Assembly: GCF_008806375.1 (NCBI RefSeq)
Contig: NZ_WAAT01000046.1
Coordinates: 97,366-161,365 of the forward strand
DNA: 64,000 nucleotides
Reading direction: 5' to 3'
From: Pseudotamlana haliotis
GTDB lineage: Bacteria; Bacteroidota; Bacteroidia; Flavobacteriales; Flavobacteriaceae
The notes under the pieces are model-generated. The model saw nothing but the letters and a program-made list of their open reading frames with translations. It was not told where the DNA came from and made no database searches. Shown here one piece after another: positions 51,897-60,784 of the stretch. A program made the translations under genes and the position numbers. Positions within the stretch are counted from its first letter, which is position 1; every line of letters begins with the position of its first letter.

Positions 51897-52265
51897 TTAA
51901 TTGATTAGTGTTAATATTAGTTTTCCTATATAAATTCCTATTAATGACGCCATAGACATACTTCCTACTCCAGTAATAAGTCCTGTTATGAAGCGTCTTT
52001 TATTATTACTTTCTACATCAAAATAAGCTTGAATCGCCCCATCTAAATAAGCGGGTATCACCATTAGCAAAGACCATATAAGCGGAATTTCAATCAAGCC
52101 GAAAATAAAAAAAGGCAGAACAAAATACCCCACTTGTATTCCCGTACACCTCGCGCAAATGGGGAATTGCTTCCCTTTAAAAAAGAACGAACGCTCGGGC
52201 AATTGGTGACAAAGAGTAAAATGTAGTTTTGTTTGTTTAAGCTTTAAATCTTTAATCCTTTTCAT
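51897..52265 (-). CDS. DUF2085 domain-containing membrane protein
   Basis: A 122-residue membrane protein with three hydrophobic segments. The N-terminal Cys/His signature FTLCHQLPERSFFF and then FPICARCTGIQ (CxxC type) defines DUF2085, whose role is not known. The cysteine and histidine positions suggest metal binding. Neighbouring glycosyltransferases give no firm hint. Confidence 0.83.
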   Translation of the reverse strand: MKRIKDLKLKQTKLHFTLCHQLPERSFFFKGKQFPICARCTGIQVGYFVLPFFIFGLIEIPLIWSLLMVIPAYLDGAIQAYFDVESNNKRRFITGLITGVGSMSMASLIGIYIGKLILTLIN

Positions 52266-52461
52266 TGGTTTTGGTCTCTACGTCCTAAAACGAAACAGCA
52301 TGCAGACTTAAAAATAAGCAATATTTTTAACAAGAACCTCCCAAGTTTACAAATAACTTCCCCTTAAAACTAAAAAACCATCCTCCCTACCTATTAACGT
52401 GATATATAATTTGTCTTAATACGGGTTAAAACACCCTAAAAAATTGCAGTATATTTACTTC

Positions 52462-53928
52462 ATGCTATTCCCTGCTATTTTTAAGCTAAAAAAAACACCA
52501 TTACGATTAGTCACATTATGTTTTATAACATATTGGGCTTTTGCTTATAACTTAGTTCGAACTGACTACGTTAAACTGATTGGTCTTTATGCAGCGCTTT
52601 TCTATTTATTTTATAAACTGGTTCAGCTTTTAAAAGGAAATACAAAAGCACTCACCTATTTAGCCTTTGCGTTTCGTGCTATTTTTATATATGCCATTCC
52701 CAACCTATCACAAGATTTTTACCGCTTTATTTGGGACGGACGCATCATTTTTGAAGGCATTAACCCCTATTTGAATACGGTAAATGCGCTTATCGCGAAA
52801 GGAGATGTTCCCGTGGCTCAAGCCTTAGAATTACAAAAAGGTATGGGTGATTTAAACGCCAGTCATTATTCAAACTACCCACCCTTAAATCAACTTTGTT
52901 TTACAATTGCAGCCTTATTTTCTAGTCAGAACATCCTTGGGTCGGTCATAGTCATGCGAGTGCTGATTATTGCTGCTGATTTTGGAACCCTTTACTTCGG
53001 AAGAAAACTGCTTGAAAAACTAAATCTCCCAACATATCACATCTTTTGGTACATTTTAAATCCGTTCATCATCATAGAACTTACCGGAAACCTACATTTT
53101 GAAGGGGTCATGATTTTCTTTTTAATATGGAGTCTTTATTTACTACACCTAAAGAAATGGGAATGGGCAGCTGTAATGTTTGCGTTGTCAATCTCAGTAA
53201 AATTGATGCCTTTAATTTTTCTACCGCTTTTTTATCAGTGGTTTGTTAGGCCTTCAACTTCCACAGCGAAACCTATATCTATTGAAACATCAGAGGCTTG
53301 TCCGAATTCAAAAATCATAAACGCAGATGCTGCACCAAATAAACAAAATACTTTCAGAAAGGGCCTCTTTAACCTCATCAAGTTCTATAGCATAATAGGT
53401 CTCTGTACCCTTTTACTTTTTGCTCCTTTTTATTCTTCAGAATTCATAAATAATTATGCTGCTACCGTGGCCTTATGGTTTCAGAATTTCGAATTTAATG
53501 GCAGCTTGTATTATATCGCTAGAACCATTGGCTATAGTTTTCGAGGCTATAACGAAATTGCTTTTATAGGCAAAGGCATTGCTATTTTGGTCGTTTTAGT
53601 CGTTCTCGTGCTTAGCTTTTTCAGGCAAAACAAAACCACTGTTCAGCTTATCACTGCGATGCTTTTCGCTCTATCATTTTACTATTTTACAGCCACTACC
53701 GTACACCCTTGGTACGTTGCTACGCTTTTAATTTTATCGGTTTTTACGAAGTACAAATTCCCTTTGGTTTGGAGCTTTATGATTATATTAAGTTATTTGG
53801 CTTACCTCAACATTAATCAAGCCGACAAATCGGAGAACTTATGGGTGATAGCTCTAGAGTACAGTGTGGTTTACGGGGTGTTTATTTGGGAGCTTTTTGT
53901 GAAGACGGAAGCGAAAAAATTTAGATAA
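52462..53928 (+). CDS. GT-C type polyprenyl-phosphate-sugar transferase-like protein
   Basis: Polytopic membrane protein of about 488 residues with around twelve hydrophobic segments and the first-loop FYRFIWDGRIIFEGINPY motif typical of GT-C mannosyltransferases (DUF2029/GT87-like), which use polyprenyl-phosphate sugars. ATG 52462 is preferred; TTG 52444 would add six residues. A hydrophilic stretch of about 45 residues (around TSTAKPISIETSEACPNSK) interrupts the membrane domain near residue 270 and looks like a lineage-specific loop. Confidence 0.8.
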   Translation: MLFPAIFKLKKTPLRLVTLCFITYWAFAYNLVRTDYVKLIGLYAALFYLFYKLVQLLKGNTKALTYLAFAFRAIFIYAIPNLSQDFYRFIWDGRIIFEGINPYLNTVNALIAKGDVPVAQALELQKGMGDLNASHYSNYPPLNQLCFTIAALFSSQNILGSVIVMRVLIIAADFGTLYFGRKLLEKLNLPTYHIFWYILNPFIIIELTGNLHFEGVMIFFLIWSLYLLHLKKWEWAAVMFALSISVKLMPLIFLPLFYQWFVRPSTSTAKPISIETSEACPNSKIINADAAPNKQNTFRKGLFNLIKFYSIIGLCTLLLFAPFYSSEFINNYAATVALWFQNFEFNGSLYYIARTIGYSFRGYNEIAFIGKGIAILVVLVVLVLSFFRQNKTTVQLITAMLFALSFYYFTATTVHPWYVATLLILSVFTKYKFPLVWSFMIILSYLAYLNINQADKSENLWVIALEYSVVYGVFIWELFVKTEAKKFR

Positions 53929-54006
53929 TTGCTTCTCGGCTCTGCTCGAAGATCGTCATGAATCATCAATTTAACAGGAGTGGAGTCGAGAATATTTCTG
54001 ACTAGC

Positions 54007-54115
54007 GAAAATCAGTAAAATCTGTGTCTAAAAAAATCCTCTTTGAGTCTATGCGAAACCTCAGCGCAGCTCTGTGTTACAACACGTAGGAGTAAGCAAC
54101 CAAAAACCAATAACT
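54007..54115. repeat. Dispersed CTCTGTG-type intergenic repeat, copy B
   Basis: Homologous to copy A at 3364-3490. It contains GAGTCTATGCGAAACCTC, AGCTCTGTGTTACAACAC and the CCAAAAACCAATAAC tail, in the same order and same orientation toward the following minus-strand stop. Just upstream, TTCTCGGCTCTGCTCG (53934 on) and GGAGTCGAGAA form an imperfect inverted repeat of another common flavobacterial style. Confidence 0.55.
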
Positions 54116-54122
54116 AAAAAAT

Positions 54123-54344
54123 TTACAGCGGCTTCAAGCTCTCTACACGATAATACATCTCATCATCAACTTCATCTTCCACGAAAGTGATTTTAAAATC
54201 TCGATCGATAAGCGTTTTATCATTTTTTAAATCGAATTGTTTTAAAACACGAGGATGCACATCTTCAAAAGCAAGTTCCTCGCCATTTTCAAACCAAAAA
54301 TTGTAATAACCGTTTTCGTAGGACTTAAAAGCGGCAGTTCTCAT
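54123..54344 (-). CDS. Conserved-looking small hypothetical protein, 73 aa
   Basis: A 73-residue acidic protein, MRTAAFKSYENGYYNFWFEN and onward, predicted soluble and mainly beta. The aromatic-rich start and the KFTFVEDEVDDEMYY-like C-terminal half give it real-protein composition. No family is recognised. It is the last gene of the minus-strand polyamine block. Confidence 0.6.
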   Translation of the reverse strand: MRTAAFKSYENGYYNFWFENGEELAFEDVHPRVLKQFDLKNDKTLIDRDFKITFVEDEVDDEMYYRVESLKPL

Positions 54345-54424
54345 AATATTAAATTAATTATTATTGCTTATTGTATATTTATTTATTGCCAATTTCGGTT
54401 ATGAGCCTGACAAATGAAAAATCA

Positions 54425-54733
54425 CTAATCTTCGTCGGTAACCTCAGGTGGTTGAACGGCTTCGGGATCATTATTATCAAAATCTTCGTAATCATCCTCG
54501 TCATAGTTTTCCATAGTTATAGCCAGCTTGGTACTCACTTTTACCAAATACTTGGTATCCGCAGTGGTTACTTCTACAGCCTCAATAATTTCATTGTGCT
54601 GATTTCTAAAAGAAATGATTTGATCTTCATCATAACCATCTGGGTAGCGCTCAACCAACAGTGCTAAAATCTCTGGTGTTAACTTTTTAAAATCAACAAT
54701 GACACGTTTTAAATTATCATTTCTATTTTTCAT
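54425..54733 (-). CDS. Conserved-looking small acidic hypothetical protein, 102 aa
   Basis: A 102-residue soluble protein. The first 75 residues look folded (VIVDFKKLTPEILALLVERY, then a beta-rich part around YLVKVSTKLAITM). The last 25 are a disordered acidic tail, YDEDDYEDFDNNDPEA. No family is recognised. It lies 42 bases after the GNAT-nitrilase gene and may belong to the same transcript. Confidence 0.65.
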   Translation of the reverse strand: MKNRNDNLKRVIVDFKKLTPEILALLVERYPDGYDEDQIISFRNQHNEIIEAVEVTTADTKYLVKVSTKLAITMENYDEDDYEDFDNNDPEAVQPPEVTDED

Positions 54734-54775
54734 TTTTTAAGGGTAAAGTGTTATTTAGTTTCAAGCTTAAATATA

Positions 54776-56311
54776 CTATTTATCATTTTTAATACGAATA
54801 ACATCGTAAAAATCTTTTCTTCTATCTTTTAAATTTTTAACCGCTCCAAAGGAATGTAATTCTCTTAGCAAACTTAAATCGACATCGGCAACCAGAATCA
54901 TTTCGGTATTGGTGGTCGCTTCAGCTTTAATCCCGTTACTAGGAAATGAAAAATCACAAGGTGTGAATACGGCTGATTGGGCGTATTGAATATCCATGTT
55001 ATTTACATTAGGTAAATTCCCCACACTTCCTGAAATCGCCACATAGCATTCATTTTCTATGGCACGTGCCTGGGCACATAAACGCACGCGAGAATAACCA
55101 TTTTGCGTATCGGTTAAAAACGGAATAAACAAGATATCCATTCCTTCATCGGCTAGCAAACGAGCCAATTCAGGAAATTCTGAATCGTAGCAAATAAGGA
55201 TTCCAATTTTACCACAATCGGTTTCAAAAGTTTGTAATTTGTTACCGCGCTGCATGCCCCAAACTTTAGCTTCATCGGGTGTTACATGGATTTTCTCATA
55301 ACGTTCAAAACTTCCATCGCGACGGCATAAATAACCAACATTATACAACTTATCATCGACCACCTCCGGCATAGACCCAGAAATGATATTGATGTTATAA
55401 GAAATAGACAATTGCTTCAGTTGATTGACGATTGTCTCCGTGAATTTAGCTAATTCTCGAATGGCATCAGGTTCATGCATGTGATTAAACTCCGCCATTA
55501 ACGGTGCGTTAAAAAACTCTGGAAACACGGCAAAATCTGATCGGTATGCTGCCACACTATCAATGAAGTACTCTACCTGTTGCATGAGGTCCTCTAACCC
55601 CTTGTAAGGGCGCATTTGCCATTGGATTAAACCTAAACGCACCACGGTTTTCACCGTACTCGCCTTTTTATTTGGTTTGGAATAATAGATATTATCCCAC
55701 TCCATTAAAACGGCGTACTCATTTGATGCGGTATCGCCTTCAAGGTAATTTTTTAATACACGTACCGGATGAAAATCATTTGAGATCTGGAAGTTTAAAA
55801 CCGGATCATGAATTTCCTTGCGCTTTACTTTTTCAATGTATTGCTTAGGCGTTAAATCTTTATGCAGATGGTAATTGGGCATTCTTCCGCCAAAAACAAT
55901 ACTTTTTAGATTTAGGTTTTCGCAAACTTCCTTTCTATAGTCGTAAAGACGACGCCCTAAACGTAAACCTCGGTATTGTGGTTTTATAAACACATCAATG
56001 CCATAAAGCACATCGCCATTGGCATTGTGGTTTTTAAAAGAATCGCCCGCAATAATATCTTCATAAGTATGCTCATCATCAATCGTATCATAATCTACAA
56101 TTAGCGATAAAGCACAGCCAGCAATATCTCCATCCACTTTAATAACCACCTGTCCCTCTGGGAACATGGTGGTTAAATCAAGAATGTGCTGTTTTTTCCA
56201 ATATGAATTAAGCACCCCTGCATATGACTCTAAAGTCGCTGCTTTCAGCTCTTCAAAATCATCAACCGTGAGGTACTTTAGCTCTATATTTTCAATGTTA
56301 TTGAGGTCCAT
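54776..56311 (-). CDS. GNAT acetyltransferase fused to a carbon-nitrogen hydrolase
   Basis: A 511-residue fusion. Residues about 1-205 form a GNAT domain with the acetyl-CoA site in VFIKPQYRGLRLGRRLYD. Residues about 225-505 form a nitrilase-superfamily domain with the catalytic triad Glu in FPEFFNAPL, Lys in YEKIHVTPDE and Cys in GILICYDSEFPE. Nitrilase-family members include N-carbamoylputrescine amidase, so a polyamine amide is a reasonable substrate in this context: it starts one base after the deoxyhypusine-synthase-like gene of the speA-speB block. Substrate not proved. Confidence 0.85.
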   Translation of the reverse strand: MDLNNIENIELKYLTVDDFEELKAATLESYAGVLNSYWKKQHILDLTTMFPEGQVVIKVDGDIAGCALSLIVDYDTIDDEHTYEDIIAGDSFKNHNANGDVLYGIDVFIKPQYRGLRLGRRLYDYRKEVCENLNLKSIVFGGRMPNYHLHKDLTPKQYIEKVKRKEIHDPVLNFQISNDFHPVRVLKNYLEGDTASNEYAVLMEWDNIYYSKPNKKASTVKTVVRLGLIQWQMRPYKGLEDLMQQVEYFIDSVAAYRSDFAVFPEFFNAPLMAEFNHMHEPDAIRELAKFTETIVNQLKQLSISYNINIISGSMPEVVDDKLYNVGYLCRRDGSFERYEKIHVTPDEAKVWGMQRGNKLQTFETDCGKIGILICYDSEFPELARLLADEGMDILFIPFLTDTQNGYSRVRLCAQARAIENECYVAISGSVGNLPNVNNMDIQYAQSAVFTPCDFSFPSNGIKAEATTNTEMILVADVDLSLLRELHSFGAVKNLKDRRKDFYDVIRIKNDK

Positions 56312-56312
56312 C

Positions 56313-57287
56313 TTACTGATCTAATAAATAAGCGAAAATTAATGGCGCCACAATAGTCGCGTCACTTTCTATAATAAACTTAGGCGTATCAATATCTAAT
56401 TTCCCCCAAGTGATTTTCTCGTTAGGCACAGCCCCTGAATACGAACCGTAACTGGTTGTAGAATCACTAATTTGGCAGAAATAGCTCCAAAATGGTGTAT
56501 CGGTACGTTCCATATCTTGATACAACATAGGCACCACACAAATTGGAAAATCGCCAGCAATACCACCGCCTATTTGGAAGAATCCGATACCATTTTCAGA
56601 ATTATCGGTGTACCAATCGGCTAAAAAGGTCATGTATTCTATACCAGATTTCATGGTGCTTGCTTTTAACTCGCCTTTTAAAACGTAGCTTGCAAAAATA
56701 TTCCCCATCGTACTATCTTCCCAACCTGGGCATACAATAGGCAAGTTTTTTTCCGCGGCAGCGTACATCCATGAATCTTTTAAATCGATTTCATAATACT
56801 GCTCTAAAACACCAGACAATAACATTTTGTACATGTATTCATGTGGTAAATAGCGTTCGCCTTTAGCTTCAGCTTCTTTCCAAATATCAACAATATGACC
56901 TTGTAAACGACGGAAAGCTTCATGCTCTGGAATACAAGTATCAGTCACACGGTTTAAGCCTTTTTCTAACAAATCCCATTCCTCTTGTGGCGTTAAATCA
57001 CGGTAATTAGGCACACGCTTGTAATGTGAATGCGCCACTAAATTCATGATATCCTCCTCTAGGTTTGCCCCTGTACAAGAGATGATTTGCACTTTGTCCT
57101 GACGAATCATTTCGGCAAAACTTTTACCTAACTCTGCCGTACTCATCGCACCAGCTAAAGACACTAACATTTTAGCACCAGACTCCAATTGCGCCTCGTA
57201 ACCTTTTGCTGCATCAACCAAAGCTGCTGCATTAAAATGTAAATAATGTTTTTCTATAAATTGTGAAATTGGTCCTTTAGTACGCAT
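56313..57287 (-). CDS. Deoxyhypusine-synthase-family protein
   Basis: NAD-dependent aminobutyltransferase-family protein of 324 residues from ATG 57287 (MRTKGPISQFIEKHYLHF); ATG-rich upstream residues of a longer frame lie within speB. Family features include ISCTGANLEEDIMNLVAH, WEDSTMGNIF and the C-terminal ITWGKL segment with the Lys that carries the aminobutyl group in deoxyhypusine synthase. Bacteria lack eIF5A, so a different acceptor, such as putrescine giving homospermidine, is expected. It overlaps speB by 11 bases, and this places it in polyamine metabolism. Confidence 0.87.
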   Translation of the reverse strand: MRTKGPISQFIEKHYLHFNAAALVDAAKGYEAQLESGAKMLVSLAGAMSTAELGKSFAEMIRQDKVQIISCTGANLEEDIMNLVAHSHYKRVPNYRDLTPQEEWDLLEKGLNRVTDTCIPEHEAFRRLQGHIVDIWKEAEAKGERYLPHEYMYKMLLSGVLEQYYEIDLKDSWMYAAAEKNLPIVCPGWEDSTMGNIFASYVLKGELKASTMKSGIEYMTFLADWYTDNSENGIGFFQIGGGIAGDFPICVVPMLYQDMERTDTPFWSYFCQISDSTTSYGSYSGAVPNEKITWGKLDIDTPKFIIESDATIVAPLIFAYLLDQ

Positions 57288-58215
57288 CGTTATCGGTAAA
57301 TTTTGAAATATTAGTTTTTTGTTTTGAATTGTCGAAGGCATTATCATAATCATCATCAACGCCTTCGTCTATAAATTTATAGCTTAACATCTTGTAATAC
57401 AACTTAGCAGCTAAGAAATCTGATGATTTTTCTTTTTTATTAGGGCATAACTCCACAATATCAAAGCCTACCACATTTTTCTCTGCAAACACTTGTTTTA
57501 AGAACTCTAAAGCTTCATACCACAGTACACCTCCTGGTTCTGGCGTTCCTGTACTAGGCATAATCGAAGGATCGAAAGCATCTAAATCGAATGTGATAAA
57601 CACATTATCTGTCATTTGATCTATAGCTGAATCCATCCAAGAATCATCCATGGCCATTTCATGAGCGAAATAAGTTTTCTCTTCATCCATAACTGTTTTT
57701 TCCATCACATCCATAGAACGGATACCCACCTGAATTAAGTTGGTCGTTTGGCTCGCCTCGTACACCGCACAGGCGTGATTACAGGTACTTCCTTCGTATT
57801 CTTTACGCAAATCGGCATGCGCATCAATATGCAGCACCGTTAAGCTTGGATACATATCGTTAAAAGCACGAATGGTTCCTATAGAAATAGAATGCTCACC
57901 ACCAAAAATGGTTACAAACTTGTTTTTCTTTATATATTTTTTAGTGGCTTTATGCACCGCTTCAACCATCGCTTCTGGCGAGTCATTTTCGGTAACCGCG
58001 TCGGCTAAATACACCCCTTGTTGGTATACTTCTGTACCAGTTTCAATATCATAAAGCTCCATATTTTCAGAAGCCTCTAAAAAAGCTTTCGGACCTTTAT
58101 CTGCCCCTTTTTGCCATGTGCTGGTACCATCATAAGGTACAGGAATTAAAACGATTTTTGCGTTTTCTAATTTCCCTAATTCTTCTGGAATTCCAGCGTA
58201 GGTTTTATTGCTCAT
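57277..58215 (-). CDS. speB: Agmatinase
   Basis: Dinuclear manganese ureohydrolase of 312 residues converting agmatine to putrescine and urea. Metal-ligand motifs are GGEHSISIG, HIDAHADLR and TFDLDAFDPS, with the active-site GTPEPGG. It overlaps speA upstream and the deoxyhypusine-synthase-like gene downstream by 11 bases each, giving tight translational coupling of the putrescine route. Confidence 0.92.
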   Translation of the reverse strand: MSNKTYAGIPEELGKLENAKIVLIPVPYDGTSTWQKGADKGPKAFLEASENMELYDIETGTEVYQQGVYLADAVTENDSPEAMVEAVHKATKKYIKKNKFVTIFGGEHSISIGTIRAFNDMYPSLTVLHIDAHADLRKEYEGSTCNHACAVYEASQTTNLIQVGIRSMDVMEKTVMDEEKTYFAHEMAMDDSWMDSAIDQMTDNVFITFDLDAFDPSIMPSTGTPEPGGVLWYEALEFLKQVFAEKNVVGFDIVELCPNKKEKSSDFLAAKLYYKMLSYKFIDEGVDDDYDNAFDNSKQKTNISKFTDNDAY

Positions 58216-59602
58216 AACCTAAAATTTTAAGTAAGTCTTCACTTTTTTGTTGTTCACTAAATAATTTTGTTGTGATGTTTCCATCTTCATCCCTATCGAT
58301 TAACACATGCTTTGGCGACGGAATTAAACAGTGTTGTAGTCCGCCAAAACCACCTATAGTTTCCTGGTAAGCACCTGTGTTAAAAAAGCCTATATATAAA
58401 GGTTTGTCTTTGTTATATTTTGGCATATATATCGCGTTCATGTGCTGCTCACTGTTGTAATAATCATCACTATCACAGGTTAAACCTCCTAACAAAACAC
58501 GCTCGTAGCTATCCTGCCAACGGTTAAGTGCCAACATAATAAAACGCTTGTTAATCGCCCAAGTATCTGGTAATGTTGTGATAAACGATGAGTTAATCAT
58601 GTTCCACTTTTCACGATCGTTTTGTTGCTTTTGGTATAACACTTCGTAAATCGCACCACCGCTTTCGCCTACTGTAAAACTTCCAAATTCAGTAAAAATA
58701 TGTGGCACATCAACTTCCTCTTCCTCACAGGTTAATTTGATTTGATTGATGATTTCATCAACCATATACTCATAATCAAAATCGAAAACCAAGGAGTTTT
58801 TTATAGGGAAACCACCACCAATATTTAAGCTATCTAACGACGGACAAATCTTTTTCAAACTTGTGTAAACCTTTAAACATTTTAAAAGTTCGTTCCAGTA
58901 ATAAGCCGTATCGCGAATGCCTGTATTGATAAAAAAATGTAACATTTTAAGCTCAACCTTTTCATTATTGGCAATCTGATTTTTATAAAAAGGCACAATG
59001 TTTTTATAGCCAATTCCTAATCGCGAAGTATAAAACTCAAATTTTGGTTCTTCTTCCGAAGCAATTCGAATCCCTACATTAAATTTGCCATCAATTTCTT
59101 GCGACAGCAAATCAATCTCCTCGTAATTATCAATAATCGGAATCGCATTTTTATGTCCGTTATTAATCAATCTCGCGATATTGGTTACGTATTGCGCACG
59201 TTTAAAACCATTGCTAATTACAAACGTTTCATCTGTAATTTTGCCTTCAGCTTTTAGGCTTTCAACAATATCAATATCGAAAGCCGAAGAGGTTTCAATA
59301 TGAATATCATTCTTTAAAGCCGTATCTAAAATATGCTTAAAGTGCGAACTTTTTGTACAATAACAATAGTTGTAACGCCCTTTATAATCATGTTTGTCCA
59401 TCGCATCGGCAAACCATTTTTTGGCACGCCCAATGTTGTTAGAAATTTGCGGTAAATAGGTGAATTTTAAAGGTGCACCGTACTGTTTGGTCAACGCCAT
59501 CAAATCGATATCATGGAAATGCAGCTGGCCTTTATCAACCTTAAATTCTTCCTGAGGAAAATCATAAGTTTGATTGATTAAATCAATATATTTAGTATTC
59601 AA
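58205..59602 (-). CDS. speA: Arginine decarboxylase (PLP, fold III)
   Basis: PLP-dependent decarboxylase of the alanine-racemase-fold group, 465 residues, shorter than the classical 630-residue SpeA. The PLP Lys is in YCYCTKSSHFKH, a PLP-phosphate glycine loop in LNIGGGFPIKN, and the partner-subunit Cys/Asp in GGLTCDSDDYY. Start ATG 59602, after a leader of more than 250 bases without an obvious promoter box. First gene of speA-speB-DHS-like-GNAT/nitrilase. Confidence 0.9.
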   Translation of the reverse strand: MNTKYIDLINQTYDFPQEEFKVDKGQLHFHDIDLMALTKQYGAPLKFTYLPQISNNIGRAKKWFADAMDKHDYKGRYNYCYCTKSSHFKHILDTALKNDIHIETSSAFDIDIVESLKAEGKITDETFVISNGFKRAQYVTNIARLINNGHKNAIPIIDNYEEIDLLSQEIDGKFNVGIRIASEEEPKFEFYTSRLGIGYKNIVPFYKNQIANNEKVELKMLHFFINTGIRDTAYYWNELLKCLKVYTSLKKICPSLDSLNIGGGFPIKNSLVFDFDYEYMVDEIINQIKLTCEEEEVDVPHIFTEFGSFTVGESGGAIYEVLYQKQQNDREKWNMINSSFITTLPDTWAINKRFIMLALNRWQDSYERVLLGGLTCDSDDYYNSEQHMNAIYMPKYNKDKPLYIGFFNTGAYQETIGGFGGLQHCLIPSPKHVLIDRDEDGNITTKLFSEQQKSEDLLKILGYEQ

Positions 59603-59982
59603 TGTATTTATTTTAAAAAGTTAAAGATGTCAAGCGCAGATTAACTGCACGTTAAGTCAATAAAAAATAAATACTATCAAATCTGGATTTCCTTCTCGGT
59701 AGTAGGCACAAAGCCGTATTCATGCTGAATCGCATATATGGGTGATACGGAAGTTAGCTTTAAAATTCGGTCGCTTAATCTGTAAGCTGCTTTTGAATAT
59801 GACTTCCTAATTTTCAAAAGCCCGAACATAGAAACACAGTTCAATTTGTTCAGCTAAATAGACTGCAAATGAAAAACAAAAAATTGAATTACAAACTTTT
59901 TTTGTGTTTTTTTTACAAAAAAAATAAGCTACTGGTTTTTGAACCCTACTAACTGACTTCTAAACCTTTAACTCTTCTGATA

Positions 59983-60055
59983 TTTGGGCGTTACCACAGC
60001 CACCACGCCATCCAACGCTCGTGGTCGGGCTATCCGTTGCAATCTTTTTAATTTT
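59983..60055. repeat. GC-rich element of unknown type
   Basis: TTGGGCGTTACCAC through GTGGTCGGGCTATCCGTTGC stands out as GC-rich in AT-rich surroundings. CCACG and CGTGG within it can pair as a small stem around a 12-base loop, and it ends in a T-run. From memory, similar GGGCGTT...GGTCGGGCTNTCCG blocks occur between genes in many Bacteroidota; I do not know a function. Confidence 0.4.
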
Positions 60056-60198
60056 GAAGTTTCTACTGTCTTGTGAACAGACTAACAATTACCAACCAAT
60101 TTTTCCTTTTACAACCATAGGTCTATTTAAAAAGGATTTTCACTACTATCCCTAACGCGGGGGTTGGTTGTTGGTTATTGGTTATTGGTTATTGTATA

Positions 60199-60231
60199 AG
60201 ACCCTTCAGATTTTTGAAACCTGAAGGGTCT
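60199..60231. repeat. 33-bp palindrome, copy 1
   Basis: AGACCCTTCAG and CTGAAGGGTCT are perfect 11-bp arms around an 11-base centre (ATTTTTGAAAC). It differs from copy 2 at 60735-60767 at a single base. Confidence 0.7.
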
Positions 60232-60309
60232 AAATGCTTAATTCACAAACATTAAAGTCAATAAAAATTTCAACACTACGGTGTGAGTAAAAGTTTAAGC
60301 CTATAGTCT

Positions 60310-60364
60310 AAAGTAAACTACGTCTATCTTAGTGCCTCTTTGCGAAGCTCTGTGTCACAACAAC
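60310..60364. repeat. CTCTGTG-type repeat, copy C
   Basis: The 30-base core CCTCTTTGCGAAGCTCTGTG plus TCACAACAAC at 60335-60364 matches copy D in 27 of 30 positions. The flanking TAAACTACGT also resembles TAAACTCCGT before copy D. Confidence 0.6.
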
Positions 60365-60376
60365 TTTCAATGAAAC

Positions 60377-60409
60377 AGATTCTCCGGTGCTTCCTCCCGC
60401 TGAATGACA
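60377..60409 (-). repeat. TGTCATTCAG-type dispersed repeat, copy 2
   Basis: Minus-strand unit starting TGTCATTCAGCGGGAGG and ending AGAATCT, the counterpart of 41164-41196. Confidence 0.5.
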
Positions 60410-60411
60410 GC

Positions 60412-60450
60412 AAAAAAAAACTGTTCAACCTTCGAAAAGATTGAACAGTT
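60412..60450 (-). terminator. Minus-strand terminator hairpin in gene-free DNA
   Basis: AACTGTTCAA and TTGAACAGTT form a 10-bp stem around a 12-base loop. On the minus strand it is followed at once by nine T (60420-60412), a textbook terminator. The nearest minus-strand gene upstream ends 414 bases away. Confidence 0.65.
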
Positions 60451-60734
60451 CTAGACTAACCAAACATTTTATGAAAAACGAACCACCATTTTACATTAAC
60501 ACTGCAAAGTTGCATAAAAGGTAGCATGTGTTTTATGATAAATGTCATAATCCCGTGTCCATGCTGTTAAAAATGCGTTAAAGCCTTCTGAATAAATCTT
60601 AAAATGGGCAAAAAAAACCTCCTAGTATACGGATATTAACGATACTAAAAGCTTTAAGAGAAAAGAAAGTGTTTTTAGCTTGTTTACGGCCAATAATTAC
60701 AGCCTAGTGGTAACATGCGTTTTGGGTAACTATA

Positions 60735-60767
60735 AGACCCTTCAGGTTTTTGAAACCTGAAGGGTCT
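60735..60767. repeat. 33-bp palindrome, copy 2
   Basis: AGACCCTTCAGGTTT-TTG-AAACCTGAAGGGTCT has perfect 15-bp arms. It precedes CTCTGTG unit D, as copy 1 precedes unit C. Confidence 0.75.
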
Positions 60768-60784
60768 GAATCATCGTTAAAACT

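Noticed and set aside
60162..60194. GGTTATT tandem units as a possible phase-variable tract or CRISPR-like array
   Set aside because: Only three perfect heptads, no gene behind them, and no repeat-spacer structure.
60473..60530. Short plus-strand peptide starting MKNEPPFYIN
   Set aside because: It is only 17 codons long in repeat-rich DNA; no supporting signal beyond a nearby CTAACCAAAC that resembles leaders of other flavobacterial genes.
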